Program-made: the position numbers and the translations under genes
NCBI GenBank assembly: GCA_036269135.1
Contig: DATASQ010000050.1
Span: forward strand, 62,001-126,000
Direction: 5' to 3'
DNA from: Palsa-343 sp036269135
GTDB taxonomy: Bacteria > Acidobacteriota > Terriglobia > Terriglobales > Acidobacteriaceae
DNA length: 64,000 bases
Part shown: in pieces, positions 42,645 through 51,187 of the stretch
How the letters are laid out: each line of letters starts with the position of its first letter
Numbering within the stretch: position 1 is the stretch's first letter
Notes under the pieces: model-generated
What the model saw: only the letters and a program-made list of their open reading frames with translations
Database searches by the model: none
What the model was told of the DNA's origin: nothing

Positions 42645-43934
42645 ATGATCCGCACAGGCATGGCGCTGGTTGTCAATCTTATGCTCTTGTTGCCCGTCCC
42701 GGGCGGATCGGCCGGTGAGCCGGTGGATGCCGCCTCAGAGATTCAGCTGCATGTGGTCCGGCAATCCGCGCGGCCGGTGCTAACGATTCACACCCCGGGA
42801 GCGGAGGGGAACCGCTACGGCTTTGAAGGGGGCCGGGTCATCAAACTCGGGCCGACCTACCATTTATTCACCTCGGAAATGGTCGGGGACCCGCACTGGG
42901 TGAAGATGCGGCTAGCCCACTGGACGAGCCAGGACCGCGAGCACTGGCGGCGTGTGACCACCCTGTTTGAATCGAGCGGGGATTTTACCGGGAAGGATCC
43001 GCGGGCGGCTCTGTGGTCGCCGATCCCGGTGTTCGACGCCAAAGCCGATCGCTGGAACCTCTTTTATGTGGCGTATGCGGCGGCGCCGGATACATCCCGG
43101 GCATGGCTGACCAACCATGAAGGGCGCATATGGCGGGCGGTTGCCCGGCAACCGGGTCGCGAGGGCATCGACGGCCCATGGCAGGATGCGGGCGTCGTTC
43201 TGGAACGCGGTGCGCATTCAGATCCGTGGGAAGGTCTGCAGGGGACCGATTCGTTCTTTCCCTATCAGGTGGGTAAGCGCTGGTACGCCCTGTACGGAAG
43301 CGCTCACACCGAGCGCCTGCCCCTCTCCCTGTGGCAGGTGGGGCTGGCAACGGCTCCGGAGCTGAAGGGGCCGTGGACACGCTGCACCGCATTCAATCCC
43401 CTGCATGTGGAGCCGCGCTTCATCGAGAACCCGATCGTCACGAAGTTACCAGACGGGACCTATCTGGCGGTGTACGACAACCATGTGCCGAACGAGATTG
43501 GATACACGATTTCCGCGGATGGGATCCGCTGGTCGCCGGGGCGGCAACTGATTGTGCAGAGCGGCCGCCATGTGTGGGCGACCGAGGTGCGCACGCCGCT
43601 GGGCTTGGTCGAGGAGGGCGGCAACGCCTTCACCCTGTTCTACACCGCCAATGAGAAAATCCCAGGCGCACGCGCGGACGGGTACGGAATCAATCTCACC
43701 CCAGGCGCCATGGGCTTCGCAGAGGTGCGGCTGCACAAAGTCAGCGCCGACGCGAGCGCCCGGGGCGGGAATCCGGTACGGACCGCGCAAGTGACGAAGG
43801 TCACCGAGCCGACCGAGCCGTTTCACTCGGCCGGGAAAAGCGGCGGTATGAATGAAGAGTTCGAAACAGATCCAGCGGCGCCGTTGCGGCCGCGCCTGCA
43901 GTCGGTGGCAGTAACAAGAACGAGCCTGGACTGA
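42645..43934 (+). CDS. Exported five-bladed beta-propeller glycosidase-like protein (GH43/GH32 type)
   Basis: About 429 residues. Signal peptide MIRTGMALVVNLMLLLPVPG ending near SAGEP. The repeats have the five-bladed propeller look of GH43/GH32 families: RVIKLGPTYHLFTSEMVGDP, ALWSPIPVFDAKADRWNLFY, GTDSFFPYQVGKRWYALYGS, PRFIENPIVTKLPDGTYLAV and VWATEVRTPLGLVEEGGNAF. The glutamates in FIENP and WATEVRTP are candidates for the acid, but the family and specificity are not assigned. ATG at 42645 has GGGG/GAGG upstream. It precedes the TonB receptor by 24 bases, suggesting co-transcription. Confidence 0.82.
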   Translation: MIRTGMALVVNLMLLLPVPGGSAGEPVDAASEIQLHVVRQSARPVLTIHTPGAEGNRYGFEGGRVIKLGPTYHLFTSEMVGDPHWVKMRLAHWTSQDREHWRRVTTLFESSGDFTGKDPRAALWSPIPVFDAKADRWNLFYVAYAAAPDTSRAWLTNHEGRIWRAVARQPGREGIDGPWQDAGVVLERGAHSDPWEGLQGTDSFFPYQVGKRWYALYGSAHTERLPLSLWQVGLATAPELKGPWTRCTAFNPLHVEPRFIENPIVTKLPDGTYLAVYDNHVPNEIGYTISADGIRWSPGRQLIVQSGRHVWATEVRTPLGLVEEGGNAFTLFYTANEKIPGARADGYGINLTPGAMGFAEVRLHKVSADASARGGNPVRTAQVTKVTEPTEPFHSAGKSGGMNEEFETDPAAPLRPRLQSVAVTRTSLD

Positions 43935-43957
43935 GGAAAGGCTTTGGGGGCAGCAAT

Positions 43958-46900
43958 ATGGCAAACAAACAGAATATGAACAAGATTGTGCATGGGGTGC
44001 TGTCGGCCTGTTGGATTTCCGCGGTTTTATTGGGACTGGTGGTGGTCCTTGTGGCGGCTCCGCGAGCCGGAGCGCAGGCGAATCGCGCCACGATCACCGG
44101 GATCGTCACCGACAGCTCCGGCGCAGTTGTACCGGGCGTGGAGGTGACGACAACCAATGCGGGCACTAACGTGTCCAGCAAGACCGTTTCCAACGGCGAC
44201 GGAATCTACGTGGTCCCCAACCTGTTTCCCGGCACCTATTCGGTTGAATTTGTGAGGGGTGGATTCGACACAGTTTTGCGCCCGGCGGTGGCCCTGAGCT
44301 CAACAGAGGTGGCCCGCCTCGACATCGTTCTCCACGTGGGCGCTACCAGCGCGACGGTGACCGTCACCAGCGGCGCGCCCATTCTCGATTTGGACACGGC
44401 TTCGGTGGGCACCAACATGAAGGCCGATGTTGTCAACGATCTGCCTTTAAGCATTTATGGCGGCGGACGCTTCATCGAGAATTTTGCCGTAGCCATTACG
44501 CCCGGCTATTCGTTAGTGAGCTCGCCCTATGGGGCAACCATCAATGGCGGCCAGTGGTTTACCAAGGACTACACCATCGATGGCACCTCCGGCACCTCGA
44601 ACGTCCGCGGCGACTCCATGGATGGAGGGCCCAGCATGGAAGCCGTGCAGGAGGTGCAGGCGCAAACCAGCGGTCTGGACGCGCAAAGCGCCATTACCGG
44701 CGGCGGCGTGATGGCCTTCAGCCTCAAGTCGGGGACTAACTCTCTGCACGGGTCCGCGTTCACCTATGGGGCCAACGAGCTTTTCGACGCCAATACCTGG
44801 ACGAACGACTCTCTGAACGAGCCGAAAGGAAAAAGACGCGCCTGGGATTACGGCTTCAGCCTGGGGGGGCCGATCCGCAAAAACAGGACCTTCTTCTTCG
44901 GAACCTTCGAGAGATACACGCAGGTTGACTGGCGGATGAACAGCGGCGGTGCGACCGTCCCCACAGCGGCGATGCTGGGCGGCAACTTCAGTGGGGTGCT
45001 GGGCCAGTATCTGTGGACCGACGGCAACGGCAACGTCATGCCCTGCGCGCCGCCTAACTGCACCGGCCTGACGCCCATCATGGTGAAGAACAACGCCGGC
45101 CAGTCCATCCAGGCGCAACAGGACATGATTTACGATCCCCTGACCGGCAATCAGTTCACCGGCAACGTGATTCCCCCGGGCAGGCTCAGTGCCGTGGCTC
45201 AGAAGGTGAATACCTTCTACTCCAGCTATGCTCCCAACCTGGGCGGCGTCACCAACAACGAAAGAACGCCCCTGGCCAGTGTGCCCAGCCAGACTCCCAA
45301 TTGGTATGTGATTAAGCTGGATCACGTCCTGGGCAACAACGATCACCTCTCCGGCTCCTGGATCTACGACCACAAGCCGCGCACCGATGCCGGCGGGCTT
45401 TGGCAAGCCGGCAGTTCGGCCGGCGGCCCGTTGTCCAATTCCGACATCCGCACCTACCACCAGAACCAATACCGTATCAGCGAGTCGCACACGTTCACCC
45501 CGCATCTGCTGAACGTCCTGAACTTCACCGACACCTTCGATTACAACGCTGCCGTGCCGGCCTCTCCCGGCGACTGGAACTCGCAGGTGGGATTTGGGAA
45601 CACGGGGGCCGACAATTTTCCCCAGATATCGTTTACCGACGGCCAGACGGGAATTAACGAGACCTACATGGGCAATACGTGGCAAGGCCATGTCTCTGGC
45701 GCGGTTGTCACCACCGGCGACACCGTTACCTGGAACAAAGGCCGCCACACCCTGACTTTCGGTGGAGAGTTCGTCGCCCACGAGATCAATAACTCCGGAG
45801 GGACGAAGGACTCGGGTGCGTATTCCTTTGACTTTTCCTATCTGAATACCGCCGGTCCGGGCTATCCGTACGATGGTTTCGGATTTGCTACCTATGAGCT
45901 GGGTCTCGTCAGCCAGGCGTCGGAGTCCGTGGCCTACAACCTGTATGGACGGCAGAAAGAGATCGACCTGTTTGCCCAGGACAGTTTCAAAGTCAGTTCC
46001 AAATTGACGGTCAACATGGGCCTGCGCTGGAACTACAACACGCGCTTCCATGAGAAAAACGGGAACTGGGCCAACTTCGATCCGACCGTCGTTGACCAGC
46101 AACTAACAGCTGTCTACGGGGCCGCGCTCCCTGGCTCCCTGGTCTTTGCCAAAGGAGGAGGCGACAGCTTCGATAAGTACGAATATGCGCGCAATTTCGG
46201 CCCTACCCTGGGTATCGCTTACCAGCTGCAGCCCAAAGTGGTCGTGCGCGCCTCCTACGGTCTGATCTTTAATCCCGTGGGCATCAGCTTTTTCGGCGGC
46301 GTTCCCGACGGCTTCGCCCCCCAGATTGGCTCGAACACCGCCACCAGTTTCGACTGGGACAACCCCAGCGGCGGCGGGTATTACCCCGGCGTCCTGTCCA
46401 AAGCCACTTTGGCCACCGATCCCTCGACTATGTTGCCTTTCCCGGTTGAGACCGATCCGCGTTCGCTGCGCCTGGGATACAGCGAAGCTTTCAACCTCGG
46501 CGTCCAGCAGCAGCTCACCCCCAATATGCGGCTGGAGATTGCCTACGTCGGGAACCGCGGCCACCGGCTTACCGATACCGCCCTGGCATGGAACGAAACC
46601 AGCACCCAGAAATTCCTCAAGCTCCTTAACAGCAATCCGGGCTACAGCATCTGGAACTGGATGTATTGCCAGTACGGCGATACTGACATTAACGGTGTCT
46701 CCTGTCCCTACCCGAATTTCAACGGCCCGGCGCTGGCCGCGCTGGCGCCTTTGCCGCAGATGGCCGGGGCTGAAATGACGTACTGGTACGGATGCTGCGC
46801 CAACCTCAACTATGCGGGCCTGCCCCTGGGGCAGAGCTTCTATGACTCCCTCGTTGTCGATGTGGTGAAACAGACCGGTCGCGGCCTCACCATGGACATG

Positions 46901-47629
46901 AACTACGGCTGGTCGCGTCAGGAAGGCGATTCCTTTTCCTCCGAGCAGGACTACAACAACGGCTATTCCGGTGTAGAAGATTTCCAGAACATGCGCGGCG
47001 CAGCGCATGCCCTCACAGGCTTCGACCTGCCCCAGGTTGTCAAGGGCTTTGTCACCTACGAACTTCCGTTTGGCCAGGGACAGCGCTGGGGCGCCTCATT
47101 CAACCGCGCGCTGCGTTCGGCAGTCGGCGGCTGGCAGACGAGTGGTCTGGTCAGCTATTACACCGGACAGCCGTTCAGAGTCGGCGCGGCCAATCCTTAC
47201 TGGCCTCTCTGGGCTGATATCTATCCACAGTTCAACCTTAATAGCTATAAGGGACCTACCCACCCCGGACACTATGTACCGGTGGGTTCGGGCGGCACGG
47301 TTCCTGCACAGGATTACTACATGTCGTCGGCCGTGGCCAGTAACCCGGCCGCAGGATACCTGCCGCCCTCGCCGTACACATCGCGCCTGCGCTGTCCCGG
47401 ACAGGCAAATGAAAATGTGACTTTCCTGAAGAACAACAGAGTGGGTCCCGACGGAAAGTACAACCTCTCGATGCGCATGGACTTCTATAACGCTTTCAAC
47501 CGTCACTACTACAATATTCAGGGCTGCGGAGGTACAAGCGCCTCCATCGGATCGCCTACTTTCGGTGAAATCCTCGGCGTCCAGGATAATCCGCGCGAAG
47601 GCCAGTTCGCCATTCGTCTGGACTTCTGA
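43958..47629 (+). CDS. Oar-type TonB-dependent outer-membrane receptor
   Basis: A 1223-residue protein. After a signal peptide (WISAVLLGLVVVLVAAPRAG) an N-terminal carboxypeptidase-regulatory-like domain appears (ATITGIVTDSSGAVVPGVEV, NGDGIYVVPNLFPGTYSVEF). The plug region follows (IDGTSGTSNVRGDSMDGGPS, VMAFSLKSGTNSLHGSAFTY), then a large beta barrel ending RLDF with the terminal phenylalanine needed for outer-membrane insertion. Family members import oligosaccharides or other large solutes in Acidobacteria and Bacteroidetes. No SusD-like lipoprotein gene accompanies it. The upstream propeller gene and downstream beta-helix gene are on the same strand. Confidence 0.93.
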   Translation: MANKQNMNKIVHGVLSACWISAVLLGLVVVLVAAPRAGAQANRATITGIVTDSSGAVVPGVEVTTTNAGTNVSSKTVSNGDGIYVVPNLFPGTYSVEFVRGGFDTVLRPAVALSSTEVARLDIVLHVGATSATVTVTSGAPILDLDTASVGTNMKADVVNDLPLSIYGGGRFIENFAVAITPGYSLVSSPYGATINGGQWFTKDYTIDGTSGTSNVRGDSMDGGPSMEAVQEVQAQTSGLDAQSAITGGGVMAFSLKSGTNSLHGSAFTYGANELFDANTWTNDSLNEPKGKRRAWDYGFSLGGPIRKNRTFFFGTFERYTQVDWRMNSGGATVPTAAMLGGNFSGVLGQYLWTDGNGNVMPCAPPNCTGLTPIMVKNNAGQSIQAQQDMIYDPLTGNQFTGNVIPPGRLSAVAQKVNTFYSSYAPNLGGVTNNERTPLASVPSQTPNWYVIKLDHVLGNNDHLSGSWIYDHKPRTDAGGLWQAGSSAGGPLSNSDIRTYHQNQYRISESHTFTPHLLNVLNFTDTFDYNAAVPASPGDWNSQVGFGNTGADNFPQISFTDGQTGINETYMGNTWQGHVSGAVVTTGDTVTWNKGRHTLTFGGEFVAHEINNSGGTKDSGAYSFDFSYLNTAGPGYPYDGFGFATYELGLVSQASESVAYNLYGRQKEIDLFAQDSFKVSSKLTVNMGLRWNYNTRFHEKNGNWANFDPTVVDQQLTAVYGAALPGSLVFAKGGGDSFDKYEYARNFGPTLGIAYQLQPKVVVRASYGLIFNPVGISFFGGVPDGFAPQIGSNTATSFDWDNPSGGGYYPGVLSKATLATDPSTMLPFPVETDPRSLRLGYSEAFNLGVQQQLTPNMRLEIAYVGNRGHRLTDTALAWNETSTQKFLKLLNSNPGYSIWNWMYCQYGDTDINGVSCPYPNFNGPALAALAPLPQMAGAEMTYWYGCCANLNYAGLPLGQSFYDSLVVDVVKQTGRGLTMDMNYGWSRQEGDSFSSEQDYNNGYSGVEDFQNMRGAAHALTGFDLPQVVKGFVTYELPFGQGQRWGASFNRALRSAVGGWQTSGLVSYYTGQPFRVGAANPYWPLWADIYPQFNLNSYKGPTHPGHYVPVGSGGTVPAQDYYMSSAVASNPAAGYLPPSPYTSRLRCPGQANENVTFLKNNRVGPDGKYNLSMRMDFYNAFNRHYYNIQGCGGTSASIGSPTFGEILGVQDNPREGQFAIRLDF

Positions 47630-47632
47630 CCG

Positions 47633-47646
47633 CTTCTCCGGAGAAG
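47633..47646. terminator. Palindrome just after the receptor gene
   Basis: CTTCTCCGGAGAAG is a perfect 14-base palindrome starting 4 bases after the receptor stop. Without a loop or U run it is at best a weak terminator or RNA-end protecting structure. Confidence 0.3.
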
Positions 47647-47705
47647 AAACCTGACTGATCTGCAGGGCTGCGAGAACGGCGGCCCTGCGGGAACCCTTAC
47701 TGCTA

Positions 47706-49601
47706 ATGAGCATCCGCCTCCGTTTCCCTCTCAAGCCCGCGTTCTTCTCCCTTGCTCTGCTGCTCCTCTCAGGGATCGGTCCACGCGCGTGGGCGGCGCG
47801 CTATTTTGTGGACTGCTCCGCGACGGCGGCAGGCGACGGAAGTCAGCAATATCCGTGGACGGCGCTCGATTCGGTGTCCGCCCGGACCTTTCAGCCCGGT
47901 GACGTGATCGCGTTGCGGCGCGGGACCGAGTGCCGCGGATCGCTGTCGCTGCACGGATCGGGGGAGCCGGCGGCGCGCATCCGCCTGACCGCCTGGGGCG
48001 AAGGACCCCGTCCGAGAATCGTCGCCCGGAGCGGCGATCCTCAGGCCGTGCTGCTCAAAAACGGCGAGTCCTGGCAGATCGATTCTCTGGGTATTGCCGG
48101 CGGCACGACCTATGGTCTCCTGGTCACCGGCGATCAGGAGAAAGTGCAGAGCCATATCACGCTGCGCAATCTCATCGTCCACGATGTCTATGGCGGCGAG
48201 CTGCGCAACAAAGACAACGGCCTGGTGGTTTTTCTCCGCGGATCGCAGCGGCAGCGATTCGATCATGTGCTGATCGAGAACGTAGTCGCGGCCCACACCA
48301 ATCAATGGGCCGGCATTATGATGGGCGCCGGCGACTTCTACTCGGACGAGGCGGGTTACAACCGCGATGTGGTGATTCGTAACAGCGTCGCGCACGATGT
48401 TTACGGCGACGGAATCATCCTGTTCCGCGTCCGCAACGGCCTGATCGATTCAAGCGCGGCCTGGCTGGTCGGACAGCAGCCGACGGAGAGTGTGGGCACG
48501 CCGAATGCCATCTGGACCTGGTCCTGCACGGACTGCGCCGTGCGCAATAACGAGAGCTTCCTGACCGAAAGCCCCGGCGTCGACGGTGGCGCCTATGACA
48601 TTGACTGGGCCACCACACGCAACACGGTTGAGGGCAACTATGCGCACGACACCCAGGGTTACTGCGTTGCTGTGTTCGCAGCCGGCTACGTGACTCACGA
48701 CGCGGTGGTGCGCGGCAACGTCTGTGTCGACAACGGGCTTAGCCCCCGCATGGCAAAGCTCCAGGGAGCCCTCTATATTCACACCTGGGATAACGGCACA
48801 ATCGACGGGCTGACGATCGAGAAGAACCGCATCGACTGGAATCCCCCTGTGTCTGCCGCTCCCATTGTGAATGACCAGGGAACGGAGCTGGAGGGAAATC
48901 CCGTCGTGGTGCGCGAGAATACGATTCGCTCCACGAGTCCCCTGCTGATGCGCAGCTTCGGCAGCCGGCTGGTATTTACCGGCAACCGTTATGAATACCG
49001 CGGTCTCGATAAACCGCGGTGGAACTGGAACGGCAAGGTCTGGCCTTCGCTCGACCAGTTGCAGTCCGCTGGAGCAGAAAAAGGCAGCACCCTCCTCATC
49101 CTGCCGCCTGATGGGGACGAGCCAGCCAGTCATCGCGGCAGCGCGGGACCGAAGTTCGACAGCCGGTTGCTGCAAAATCGGGTCGCGCTCGAGGGCCGTC
49201 AACTCCCCGTGCTCGGCACAGCACAGTACCGACTCGTCACGAGTCTCGACCTTCAAATCGATGCAGACGGACTCATTTCTCCCGGCACGATGGCGCGGCT
49301 GAGCATACTGCGCAGCCTGGCCAGGGAATATAGCGAAAAACAATTACAGATCGTAGTTCTTGTGCCTGTTCCTGGCACATCTGCGGCACTGCGCAATGCG
49401 CTGCTCGATCTCGACGCGCCCTCGATTCTCTTTGCCGGCGCCCGTGACGGGGAGACCCCTCCCACTTTGCTTATGGATGCGCACGGGATCGTTGTCACGC
49501 AATGGCCCCGATTCGCAGATTTCAGCGCAGCTACGGTGGGCTATGCGGTGCGGCGGCAGCTGGGTGTTCCCGTCTACGCCCAAATGGACAGTCGGCCCTG
49601 A
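47706..49601 (+). CDS. Exported right-handed parallel beta-helix protein with extra C-terminal domain
   Basis: A 631-residue protein. Signal peptide LKPAFFSLALLLLSGIGPRA. The N-terminal ARYFVDCSATAAGDGSQQYP then WTALDSVSARTFQPGDVIAL is the usual opening of polysaccharide-lyase-like beta-helices; coils follow (LIVHDVYGGELRNKDNGLVV, NSVAHDVYGDGIILFRVRNG, VEGNYAHDTQGYCVAVFAAG) to about residue 440. The last 130 residues are different: LQIVVLVPVPGTSAALRNAL, PTLLMDAHGIVVTQWPRF, which look like a thioredoxin-like fold without a CXXC. Likely binds or cleaves an acidic or branched glycan; no catalytic set was identified. It is 76 bases downstream of the receptor gene. Confidence 0.82.
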   Translation: MSIRLRFPLKPAFFSLALLLLSGIGPRAWAARYFVDCSATAAGDGSQQYPWTALDSVSARTFQPGDVIALRRGTECRGSLSLHGSGEPAARIRLTAWGEGPRPRIVARSGDPQAVLLKNGESWQIDSLGIAGGTTYGLLVTGDQEKVQSHITLRNLIVHDVYGGELRNKDNGLVVFLRGSQRQRFDHVLIENVVAAHTNQWAGIMMGAGDFYSDEAGYNRDVVIRNSVAHDVYGDGIILFRVRNGLIDSSAAWLVGQQPTESVGTPNAIWTWSCTDCAVRNNESFLTESPGVDGGAYDIDWATTRNTVEGNYAHDTQGYCVAVFAAGYVTHDAVVRGNVCVDNGLSPRMAKLQGALYIHTWDNGTIDGLTIEKNRIDWNPPVSAAPIVNDQGTELEGNPVVVRENTIRSTSPLLMRSFGSRLVFTGNRYEYRGLDKPRWNWNGKVWPSLDQLQSAGAEKGSTLLILPPDGDEPASHRGSAGPKFDSRLLQNRVALEGRQLPVLGTAQYRLVTSLDLQIDADGLISPGTMARLSILRSLAREYSEKQLQIVVLVPVPGTSAALRNALLDLDAPSILFAGARDGETPPTLLMDAHGIVVTQWPRFADFSAATVGYAVRRQLGVPVYAQMDSRP

Positions 49602-49681
49602 GAGGGCGCTTGCGCAATCGTTAACTGGGAGAGAAACACAGAATCGTCCGGATACGAGGTCTTATGGAGACAGCGACTCCT

Positions 49682-51187
49682 CTACCGCAGCGCAGTTCGG
49701 AATGGCGAAGCAGGCAGCCCGGCCTGGTTGTAAAGGTTGCACGCCGGATCGTCTGCCCAGCCGTAGCGGGCCTCGACAGGCGCCGCAACCGCGGGGTTGG
49801 AGAGGACGACCGTTGCGCCTTCCACACGGGCTGCGGCCGGCACGAAATGTCCGTCTGCTCCCGCAATCTCAAAGCCCTCAGGACGACCGCCCTTCACCGC
49901 CAGCCCGTCGCCAGCGTGATCGAAGAACAGGCGCAACTCGGCTCCCTCGCGGATCGAGGACCGGAAGAGCGGTCCGGAGTCCTCGACGGACTCACGATAA
50001 CTCACAGCGCGCGCGGCGAGGGCCAGCCTGTGCCCCACATCCTGCTTGTCGGCAGGATGGATGTTTTCCGGGTCGCCAATGTCGATGGTGACCGCCATGG
50101 CCGTGTTCACCAGGTCCAGCGCCCCGCGCTGGGCCTCGCGAATCTCCGGCCAGTGGTCCTCGGGGCCGGCGCGGTAATTCGCGATCTGTACGTAGAGGAA
50201 AGGAAAATCGCCCTCGGACCACGCCGCTCGCCAGTCCTGGATCAAAGCGCGAAAGAGTCTTCCATAGATGGCATAACGCAGCGAGTCGGTGTTCGATTCG
50301 CCCTGGTACCAGATGACCCCGCGAATGGGATAGCGCGTGAGCGGAGCAATCATGCCGTTGAAAAGCGCCGCGGGGGCCCAGGCCCTAAACACCGGATGCC
50401 AGGGCAGCCGAAGATTCTCGTCGGTGCCAGCCTGCTTCTCCAGCTCTCTGTGCTCCTGGTCCTGCGCCAGCGCGGCTGCCGGCTCAGCGCCCTGCATCGC
50501 GGCCCAGGCGGAAAACACCGGCATGAGCGAGGCGTCCTGCGAGAGAGCCCTCATGCTCGTCCACGCTTCAGCCGGCGTACCTCCCCATGCCGACTCGATG
50601 ATGCCGATGGGCACGCGCTCTCGCTGCACCAGCTCACGACCGAAGAAATACGCGACGGCGGAGAAGTCCTCCACCGTGCCCGGCGCGCTCACGCTCCAGG
50701 GCAGCAGAACGTCAAGGTCGTCCTGCGGATAATCGGCGTATCGCTGATTCACGTTCATCAGCCGAAGCTGGGGAATGTTGGCGGAAGCGATCTCCTGCGC
50801 CGCATCCTTGCCCTCTTTCACGGCAAATCCCATATTCGACTGACCCGAGGCGACCCACACATCCCCCACCAGAACATCCGACAGCGTGATGCGGCTGGCG
50901 CCCTGAACCGAGAGCACGAAGGGACCGCCGGCCTCTCCGGGAGGCAATTCCACCGACCAGCGGCCGAAGGCGTCGGCCGTGGTGCTGCGCTGAGTTCCGC
51001 GAAACGCAACGGCCACGCTTTCCTGGGCGGCGGCGGATCCCCACACATGCACCGGCTCGCTTCTCTGGATCACCATGTGGTTGGCAAATATCGCCGGAAG
51101 TCGAACATCGGCGTGGAGGGGCACAGCTACGAGAGCCAAACAGAAGAAGACAGCCCTGCCGGCAGGAGAGACGATTGTGGTTGACAC
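49682..51187 (-). CDS. Sialate O-acetylesterase-like SGNH esterase
   Basis: About 501 residues. GTG at 51187 (VSTTIVSPAGRAVFFCLALV) gives a signal peptide. A beta-sandwich (residues about 20-95, LPAIFANHMVIQRSEPVHVW) precedes the catalytic domain: VWVASGQSNMGF with the nucleophile serine, IGIIESAWGGTPAEAWTSM, GVIWYQGESNT, and the C-terminal IHPADKQDVGHRLA with the histidine. Members remove O-acetyl groups from sialic acids or plant/bacterial polysaccharides. Here the glycan is unknown. Codons upstream to 51286 are possible but overlap the divergent neighbour. It faces the beta-helix gene with its 3' end. Confidence 0.9.
   Translation of the reverse strand: MSTTIVSPAGRAVFFCLALVAVPLHADVRLPAIFANHMVIQRSEPVHVWGSAAAQESVAVAFRGTQRSTTADAFGRWSVELPPGEAGGPFVLSVQGASRITLSDVLVGDVWVASGQSNMGFAVKEGKDAAQEIASANIPQLRLMNVNQRYADYPQDDLDVLLPWSVSAPGTVEDFSAVAYFFGRELVQRERVPIGIIESAWGGTPAEAWTSMRALSQDASLMPVFSAWAAMQGAEPAAALAQDQEHRELEKQAGTDENLRLPWHPVFRAWAPAALFNGMIAPLTRYPIRGVIWYQGESNTDSLRYAIYGRLFRALIQDWRAAWSEGDFPFLYVQIANYRAGPEDHWPEIREAQRGALDLVNTAMAVTIDIGDPENIHPADKQDVGHRLALAARAVSYRESVEDSGPLFRSSIREGAELRLFFDHAGDGLAVKGGRPEGFEIAGADGHFVPAAARVEGATVVLSNPAVAAPVEARYGWADDPACNLYNQAGLPASPFRTALR

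Noticed and set aside
44513..46102. 529-codon minus-strand reading inside the TonB receptor gene
   Set aside because: Antisense to a recognised receptor; Gly/Val/Arg-rich shadow.
43958..47629. SusC/SusD pair
   Set aside because: The receptor has the Oar-type N-terminal domain and no SusD-like lipoprotein is encoded on either side.
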